Assembly (NCBI RefSeq): GCF_013407925.2
Contig: NZ_CP060201.1
Location: 5,627,001-5,691,000 of the forward strand
Length of the DNA stretch: 64,000 bases
Origin: Pseudomonas protegens
Lineage (GTDB): Bacteria; Pseudomonadota; Gammaproteobacteria; Pseudomonadales; Pseudomonadaceae
Direction of reading: 5' to 3'
In this document: positions 57,544-64,000 of the stretch, in pieces
Position numbering within the stretch: the first letter of the stretch is position 1
How the letters are laid out: each line of letters begins with the position of its first letter
Notes under the pieces: generated by a model
What the model was told of the DNA's origin: nothing
Seen by the model: only the letters and a program-made list of their open reading frames with translations
Database searches by the model: none
Position numbers and translations under genes: made by a program

Positions 57544-58869
57544 TCAGTGGAACTGCTCTTCTTCGGTGGAGCCGGTCAGGGCGGTTACCGAGGACGAACC
57601 ACCCTGGATCACGGTGGTCATGTCGTCGAAGTAGCCGGTGCCCACTTCCTGCTGGTGCGCCACGAAGGTGTAGCCTTTGGCGGCGTCAGCGAATTCCTGC
57701 TCTTGCAGTTTCACGTAGGCGGTCATGTCGTTGCGGGCGTAGTCGTGCGCCAGGTTGAACATGCTGTGCCACATGTTGTGGATACCAGCCAGGGTGATGA
57801 ACTGGTGCTTGTAACCCATGGCGGACAGTTCGCGCTGGAACTTGGCGATGGTCGCGTCGTCCAGGTTCTTCTTCCAGTTGAAGGAAGGCGAGCAGTTGTA
57901 CGACAGGATCTGGTCCGGATATTCCTTCTTGATCGCCTCGGCGAAACGACGGGCTTCGTCCAGGTCCGGCTTGGCGGTTTCGCACCAGATCAGGTCGGCG
58001 TAAGGCGCGTAAGCCAGGCCGCGGGCAATCGCCTGGTCCAGGCCGGCCTTCACTTTGTAGAAGCCTTCCTGGGTGCGAGTACCAGTCACGAACGGCTGGT
58101 CGTATGGGTCGCAGTCCGAAGTCAGCAGGTCGGCAGCGTTGGCGTCGGTACGGGCCAGGATGATGGTCGGTACACCGGCAACGTCGGCCGCCAGACGGGC
58201 AGCGGTCAGCTTCTGTACGGCTTCCTGGGTTGGAACCAGCACCTTGCCGCCCATGTGGCCGCACTTCTTCACGGAAGCCAGCTGGTCTTCGAAGTGAACG
58301 CCGGCGGCGCCTGCCTCGATCATGCTCTTCATCAGCTCGTAGGCGTTCAGCACGCCGCCGAAACCGGCTTCAGCGTCGGCCACGATTGGCGCGAAGTAGT
58401 CGATGTAGCCTTCGTCGCCCGGGTTCTTGCCGGCTTTCCACTGGATCTGGTCGGCACGACGGAACGAGTTGTTGATGCGCTTGACCACGGTTGGAACCGA
58501 GTCCACCGGGTACAGCGACTGGTCGGGGTACATGGATTCGGCGGAGTTGTTGTCCGCAGCCACTTGCCAGCCCGACAGGTAGATAGCCTGGATACCGGCT
58601 TTAACCTGTTGAACAGCCTGGCCGCCGGTCAGGGCGCCCATGCAGTTGACGAAATCTTTATCAGGACGGAAGGACGGCTTGGCACCTTGGGTGACCAGGT
58701 TCCAGAGCTTCTCGGCGCCCATGCGTGCCAGGGTGTGCTCGGGTTGAACCGAACCACGCAGACGGACCACGTCGGCAGCGGAGTAGGTGCGAGTCACGCC
58801 TTTCCAGCGCGGGTTTTCAGCCCAGTCTTTTTCAAGGGCTGCAATTTGCTGTTCGCGTGTCAGTGCCAT
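57544..58869 (-). CDS. aceA: Isocitrate lyase (glyoxylate shunt)
   Basis: A 441-residue homotetrameric lyase splitting isocitrate to glyoxylate and succinate. The catalytic loop [10 protein letters not shown] starts at residue 201. The substrate and Mg2+ motifs [33 protein letters not shown] and [13 protein letters not shown] are intact. Length matches the short, E. coli-like class; P. aeruginosa has one at 531 residues, so the class differs between species. It is preceded by a long (over 500 bp) upstream region. It is needed for growth on acetyl-CoA-yielding substrates such as leucine and fatty acids, which the liu and acyl-CoA dehydrogenase genes here produce. Confidence 0.95.
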   Translation of the reverse strand: MALTREQQIAALEKDWAENPRWKGVTRTYSAADVVRLRGSVQPEHTLARMGAEKLWNLVTQGAKPSFRPDKDFVNCMGALTGGQAVQQVKAGIQAIYLSGWQVAADNNSAESMYPDQSLYPVDSVPTVVKRINNSFRRADQIQWKAGKNPGDEGYIDYFAPIVADAEAGFGGVLNAYELMKSMIEAGAAGVHFEDQLASVKKCGHMGGKVLVPTQEAVQKLTAARLAADVAGVPTIILARTDANAADLLTSDCDPYDQPFVTGTRTQEGFYKVKAGLDQAIARGLAYAPYADLIWCETAKPDLDEARRFAEAIKKEYPDQILSYNCSPSFNWKKNLDDATIAKFQRELSAMGYKHQFITLAGIHNMWHSMFNLAHDYARNDMTAYVKLQEQEFADAAKGYTFVAHQQEVGTGYFDDMTTVIQGGSSSVTALTGSTEEEQFH

Positions 58870-59383
58870 GGAGATAAACCTCGTCGCGTCTTGTGTAAAA
58901 AGTCGTTCTTGGTTGGAAAATTCCGGCTCCGCCGATCACGCGTCATAACGCTGCGTGGAAGGCTGCTCGCTGACCAGGAAGCTTAGGCGGTCGAGGGTGT
59001 ATGGCGGGGATGGCGACGGGTGAACGATGGGCTCGAGGGGAAAAGTGAGCAGGTGAAGGCGCGCTGCGGTGCGCATTCGGGCGTCGTGGGCCTGGGTGCG
59101 TTCCAACAGTGTGTTGCCGATCGACCTAATTACGCTTCCGTCCCTCGGGACAACTTCGTTCCAGTCGCAATCTCGTCAAACACACCTTGTGGGCAGTACA
59201 GACACGAATCGGCTCGGTTGGGTAGGTTAGAGCGGCGATCCGAAGGCCCTTGCCAGGGCCCCTGATTAGCGGGAGCGAGGCCATCATGCCCGCGGTTTTT
59301 TGGCCCGTCAAATGTTTTGTAGTGCTTTTTTTGCGCCACTACATCTTTGGTCTAATACGACTAATCAGTCAGTTTTTGGTGCT
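58870..59383. other. 514-bp region upstream of aceA without a recognised gene
   Basis: It should contain the aceA promoter and leader. Visible elements are a perfect 6-bp stem ggccct/agggcc (59245-59260), a gtagtg/cactac dyad flanking a T-run (59319-59342) and an A/T-rich segment (59300-59380). Minus-strand frames of 61-69 codons near 59130-59340 have no recognisable motif. A non-coding RNA or long leader is possible. Confidence 0.6.
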
Positions 59384-60139
59384 TTAGTCCAACGCATCGA
59401 CCTTGACCCGCAAGGTCATGTCATCCCGGCCCTGGGTCGAATAGCTGCGGCCCAGAGCCTGCCTGTCGGCCTGGGTCTGGCGATTGACCCCGGCCAGGGT
59501 GATCCACTCGCCGAGGCGGCCACTGACGGTTGTGTCGGTACTTTGCACGTTCACTACATCGGGACGTTCCTGGCTCATGCGGTCACGATTGGTGCTGATG
59601 CTCAGGTGTACGGTTTCACCGGTGACGCTGGCGGTGACATAGAAACCCTGGGTGACGTTGCGGTACTGGGTCTGGTTTTGCGGGCGACCGTAGGGATCGA
59701 TCTGGGTGGTGGTCAGGGGCACGCTCTGGCCGACCTGAATCAGCGCCGGCACGCCTTCGCTGGCCTGGATCTGCTGGATGCCACCGTCGCGGCTCTCGGT
59801 GCTGCGATTGATGATCCGGGTTTGCGGCGCACCGTTGACCGAATACCCCTGGTTGTCCTGGAAGTTGTTTTCATTGGTGTCGACGGTGATCAGCAGGCGC
59901 TTGGCCGCCGTATCCAGTTGGGCAATGAAGGCCCGCAGTTCGGCGATCTTGCCCGGCTCGGCGTTGACGATCAGTTGGTTGCCATAGGCGCTGACCTTGC
60001 CGTCCTTGCCCAGAAAATTCTGCGCCACCGGCAGCAGGTCGGCACTGGTGCGGTTGTTGAGGGGCACGATCTCGGTGGTGGCCATGACCGAGCAGCTGAA
60101 GGTCAGCAGCAGCGTCGTGAGCAAGGTGCGTAGGGACAT
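59384..60139 (-). CDS. Exported secretin-N-domain protein
   Basis: A 251-residue protein starting at ATG 60139 with a signal peptide (MSLRTLLTTLLLTFSCSVMA, then TTEIVPL). Residues about 22-95 resemble a secretin N1 (NolW-like) domain (VPLNNRTSADLLPVAQNFLGKDGKVSAYGNQLIVNAEPGKIAELRAFIAQLDTAAKRLLITVDTN). The remainder is beta-rich, similar to the start of the secretin core (VTGETVHLSIST...GRLGEWITLAGV), but the gate and membrane-spanning part is missing. It is too short to form a pore. Conserved between aceA and a GNAT gene in Pseudomonas (PA2633 region); function unknown. Confidence 0.8.
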   Translation of the reverse strand: MSLRTLLTTLLLTFSCSVMATTEIVPLNNRTSADLLPVAQNFLGKDGKVSAYGNQLIVNAEPGKIAELRAFIAQLDTAAKRLLITVDTNENNFQDNQGYSVNGAPQTRIINRSTESRDGGIQQIQASEGVPALIQVGQSVPLTTTQIDPYGRPQNQTQYRNVTQGFYVTASVTGETVHLSISTNRDRMSQERPDVVNVQSTDTTVSGRLGEWITLAGVNRQTQADRQALGRSYSTQGRDDMTLRVKVDALD

Positions 60140-60224
60140 ATCCGTTATCTCCGCGAGTAGCTGGGAAAGCCTTGAGTTTGACACTTTGTCGGCTTTGGGT
60201 GAGGCAAGTTGAATCCTAGACGGC

Positions 60225-60282
60225 AAAACGCCCCGGCATCCTGGTCCTGCGCCTGGTGGGTGCAAGGGGATGGCGGGGCGTT
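60225..60282 (-). terminator. Branched terminator after the GNAT gene
   Basis: Outer arms aacgccccg (60227-60235) and cggggcgtt (60274-60282) pair, with an inner partly paired catcc/ggatg segment. On the minus strand tttt follows. Confidence 0.65.
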
Positions 60283-60313
60283 CGCTCTGGCCATTGCCGC
60301 TAGGGCTTGTCGG

Positions 60314-60736
60314 TCAGGCGCCGCGGACCATGTCGACGTGGGGGATGCCCGCTTCGAGGAATTCCTCGCTGACAATCGAGAAGCCCAGGCGCTCGTAGAA
60401 CGGCGTGGCCTGGACCTGGGCGCTGAGCATCTGCTGCTTCAGGCCGCGTTTCTCGGCTTCGTCGATCACCGCGCGCATCAGCGCGTCGCCGACTTTGAGG
60501 CCGCGCCAGTCCTTGAGCACCGAAACCCGGCCGACATGGCCGTCGGGCAGCAAGCGCGCGGTCCCGATAGGAAAATCACCTTCGAAGGCCAGGAAATGCA
60601 CGGCGCTGTCGTCGTCGGCATCCCATTCCAGCTCGGGCGGAACCGATTGCTCGGCAATGAACACGGCTTCACGGATGCGCCGGATCTCGGCGTTGTCCTT
60701 TTGCCAGTCTGCGACACGTACGTGAATCTTATTCAT
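60314..60736 (-). CDS. GNAT-family N-acetyltransferase
   Basis: A 140-residue acetyltransferase starting at ATG 60736, overlapping the roxA stop by 8 nt, so the two are co-translated. Features are IRRIREAVFIAEQSVPPELEWD at the N-terminus, the acetyl-CoA motif GRVSVLKDWRGLKVGDALMRAVIDEA (R-x-x-G-x-G/A variant RGLKVG) and LSAQVQATPFYERLGFSIVSEEFLEAGIPHVDM. The C-terminus resembles ElaA/YjcF-type GNATs. The substrate is unknown. Confidence 0.87.
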   Translation of the reverse strand: MNKIHVRVADWQKDNAEIRRIREAVFIAEQSVPPELEWDADDDSAVHFLAFEGDFPIGTARLLPDGHVGRVSVLKDWRGLKVGDALMRAVIDEAEKRGLKQQMLSAQVQATPFYERLGFSIVSEEFLEAGIPHVDMVRGA

Positions 60737-61895
60737 CGGCAAACCCCAGGCTCCCTTGCTTGACCAGTTCACACAACAGGCCGCGCCCATCGTCATCCGC
60801 CAGCCAGTGGCCGAGGTTGTCGATATGCAGGGCGTCGGCGGCGCAAATCATTTTCAGCAGTTCGCGCAGTTTACCGGGAAGCAGGCGGCTCTGGCCGCTG
60901 GCGAACAGCAGCAGGTCTTCATCCACTTCCGACCAGGCCAGGCGTGCGCTCGGGTTGCGGATCAGGATCGCGCCCTGTTCCAGGCTACCCAGCAGGTCGT
61001 CTTCTTCCAGTTCCGGGCCGACCACCAGTTCCGGGTAGCGCGGCTCGGTCATGAATTGGCCGAACCAGGTCAGCAGCAGGCGCTCGTCGCTCATGTGCTC
61101 GGCCAGCAGGCTTTTGAGGCGGTCGAGGGCGTCCTGCTGGATCTGGTGCGGATCGCTGACCGGTTGCACGTCGGCGTCGGTGTAGCGCTCTTCGTCCGGC
61201 AGGAACTGGCCGAGGAAGTCGGTGAAGTGGGTCAGCACTTCGGCGGCGCTTGGGGCGCGGAAGCCCACCGAATAGGTCATGCAGTCATTCAGCGCAACGC
61301 CGTAGTGGGCCAGGCGCGGTGGCAGGTAAAGCATGTCGCCCGGCTCCAGGACCCAGCTTTCGGTCTCTTCGAATTCGGCGAGGATGCGCAGGTCCGCGTG
61401 CTGCAGCAGCGGGCTTTCGGAATCGCACATCTGGCCGATCTTCCAGTTGCGCTTACCAAAGCCTTGCAGCAGGAACACGTCGTAGTTGTCGAAGTGCGGG
61501 CCGACGTTACCGCCTGGCGCGGCGAAGCTGATCATCACGTCATCGATGCGCCAGCTCGGCAGGAAGCGGAAGTGCTCCAGCAACTCGGCGACTTCCGGGA
61601 CGAACTGATCCACGGCCTGGACCAGCAGTGTCCAGTCGCGCTCCGGCAGCTTGCTGAACTCGTCTTCGGCGAACGGGCCGCGACGCAGTTCCCAGGGGCG
61701 TTCGCCGTTCTCGATCACCAGGCGCGATTCGACTTCTTCTTCCAGGGCCAGGCCGGCCAGTTCGTCGGGTTCGATCGGGCTTTCGAAGTCAGGCAGGGCC
61801 TGACGGATCAGCAGGGGCTTTTTCTGCCAGTAGTCACGCAGAAATTCCCGTGCAGTGATGCCGCCCAGAAGTTGAAGTGGAATGTCAGGATTCAT
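60729..61895 (-). CDS. roxA: JmjC/cupin ribosomal protein L16 arginine hydroxylase (RoxA/YcfD-like)
   Basis: A 388-residue Fe(II)/2-oxoglutarate oxygenase. The facial triad is visible as H134-x-D136 in GPHFDNYDVFLLQG and H197 in LPPRLAHYGVALND. The N-terminal double-stranded beta-helix is followed by a dimerisation and winged-helix C-terminal part, as in E. coli YcfD, which hydroxylates an arginine of L16. Length matches that family. It lies between purB and a GNAT, conserved in Pseudomonas. Confidence 0.9.
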   Translation of the reverse strand: MNPDIPLQLLGGITAREFLRDYWQKKPLLIRQALPDFESPIEPDELAGLALEEEVESRLVIENGERPWELRRGPFAEDEFSKLPERDWTLLVQAVDQFVPEVAELLEHFRFLPSWRIDDVMISFAAPGGNVGPHFDNYDVFLLQGFGKRNWKIGQMCDSESPLLQHADLRILAEFEETESWVLEPGDMLYLPPRLAHYGVALNDCMTYSVGFRAPSAAEVLTHFTDFLGQFLPDEERYTDADVQPVSDPHQIQQDALDRLKSLLAEHMSDERLLLTWFGQFMTEPRYPELVVGPELEEDDLLGSLEQGAILIRNPSARLAWSEVDEDLLLFASGQSRLLPGKLRELLKMICAADALHIDNLGHWLADDDGRGLLCELVKQGSLGFADE

Positions 61896-61935
61896 GTGTA
61901 ACCTATTGAAAAAGTTTACTTTTCTAGCAGGAATA

Positions 61936-61959
61936 AAAACGCCCGGCGCGGCCGGGCGT
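61936..61959 (-). terminator. Intrinsic terminator of purB
   Basis: A 9-bp stem acgcccggc/gccgggcgt with gcg loop is followed on the minus strand by tttttatt. roxA starts 41 nt further on, so roxA probably relies on its own promoter or on read-through. Confidence 0.85.
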
Positions 61960-61978
61960 CAAAAGGTCGAGCAGTCGG

Positions 61979-63436
<1,458 letters not shown>

Positions 63437-63468
63437 TTACGCGCAGCTCTTGAAAAATCAGGCGCAGC

Positions 63469-64000
63469 TCAGCTGCTGCGCATCAATGGATAGAGTTCTT
63501 TGAGCAATTTGCGCCGGCTGATTACCAGTTGCCAGCGATGGCCGCCCAGCTGGCGCCACAGGCGTGCGGAGCGGATGCCGGCCAGCAGCAGGGCGCGGAT
63601 CTTCGAGGCATTGCTCGGCTGCTGCAGGTTGCGCATGTCGCCATGCACCTGGATGCGCTGGCGCAGGGTGCTCAGGGTGTCCTGGTACAGCCCGCCGCAC
63701 GCGGCAATGACGTTTTCGTGGGCCGGGCCGAAGTGTTCGACCTGGGACTGGATCTGCGGCAGGCGCTTGCCGATGGTTTCCAGGAGGTCGTCGCGCTTGG
63801 CCAGCTGGCGCTCCAGGCCGAGCATCGACAGGGCGTAGCGCAAGGGTTCGCGTTGCAGGGTGCTGGGGTCGCGTTCCAGGGCGCCGATCAGAGCGCGATA
63901 GCCTTCGCGCAGGTTGATGTCGTCGCCGCCATAGACTTCCAGGGTGTCCTTCGGATCACGTATCAGCAGGCTGCCGAGCATGCAGCTCAAGGCGGCTTCG
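63469..64000 (-). CDS. hflD: HflD, lysogenisation/phage CII regulator homolog, 5' end outside window
   Basis: The minus-strand frame is open to the window edge, reading [12 protein letters not shown] at the visible start, which matches the interior of HflD (about residue 33 onward). The rest ([62 protein letters not shown]...) is clear HflD. In E. coli it is a peripheral membrane protein that affects lambda CII; its cellular role is uncertain. The usual neighbours are mnmA upstream and purB downstream. Confidence 0.93.
   Translation of the reverse strand, partial: EAALSCMLGSLLIRDPKDTLEVYGGDDINLREGYRALIGALERDPSTLQREPLRYALSMLGLERQLAKRDDLLETIGKRLPQIQSQVEHFGPAHENVIAACGGLYQDTLSTLRQRIQVHGDMRNLQQPSNASKIRALLLAGIRSARLWRQLGGHRWQLVISRRKLLKELYPLMRSS

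Noticed and set aside
57240..57758. 172-codon plus-strand frame starting MGKLLVISLLLQVAGAH
   Set aside because: The hydrophobic start looks like a signal peptide, but the frame runs through a REP pair and the aceA terminator into the antisense of aceA.

Overview
The window looks like a chromosomal segment of a Pseudomonas, most likely the P. fluorescens/protegens/chlororaphis group. The basis is high GC coding, a complete Pseudomonas-type nuo operon with fused nuoCD, the liu leucine-catabolism cluster, and gene orders known from P. aeruginosa (hflD-purB-roxA-GNAT-secretin-N-aceA; lpxH-ppiB-glnS-cysS; xthA-GNAT-tamA-tamB; MarR-OMF-EmrA-EmrB). There are also two recognisable Pseudomonas small RNAs. 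No rRNA, tRNA, IS element, prophage or CRISPR array was seen.

Layout. 1-4.3 kb: the end of an archaic (Csu/CupE-like) chaperone-usher pilus operon (chaperone, usher, tip adhesin). 4.4-6.2 kb: an MFS transporter divergent from a HxlR regulator. 6.2-9.9 kb: an M14 carboxypeptidase, a PrrF-type iron-responsive sRNA with its Fur box, a small Pseudomonas-type hypothetical protein, a PrtR-like S24 repressor that has lost its protease residues, and a formylglycine-generating-enzyme-like protein. 9.9-19.6 kb: leucine/isovalerate catabolism, with liuABCD (minus), an acyl-CoA synthetase (plus), liuE and liuR (minus). Three copies of a LiuR-type palindrome lie at the promoters. Between the synthetase and liuE is a minus-strand, about 380-nt sRNA with six clusters of AANAANAA motifs, a sigma-54 promoter and a terminator, read here as CrcY. 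19.6-25.7 kb: a LysR regulator, an acyl-CoA dehydrogenase, a PstS-OmpA fusion with a possible Pho box, a DUF1508-like protein, exonuclease III and a GNAT. 25.8-31.2 kb: the tamA-tamB translocation module.

31.3-36.2 kb: a MarR-controlled tripartite EmrAB-type efflux operon with two operator palindromes in and next to a strong promoter, followed by a 97-bp tandem REP array. 36.4-41.0 kb: lpxH-ppiB (minus), glnS and cysS (plus). 41.1-41.8 kb: a RelE/HigB-like toxin with an XRE antitoxin. 42.0-56.9 kb: the 13-gene NADH dehydrogenase I operon nuoA-N (minus). 57.5-64 kb: aceA, a secretin-N-domain protein, a GNAT, roxA, purB and the cut-off 3' part of hflD (all minus).

Working together: LiuR senses leucine-pathway status, and the Hfq/Crc system, titrated by the CrcY RNA encoded inside the same cluster, probably sets its priority in the carbon hierarchy; an AANAANAA motif sits in the liuA leader. 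Isovaleryl-CoA is converted to acetyl-CoA and acetoacetate, which feed the glyoxylate shunt (aceA), while complex I reoxidises NADH.
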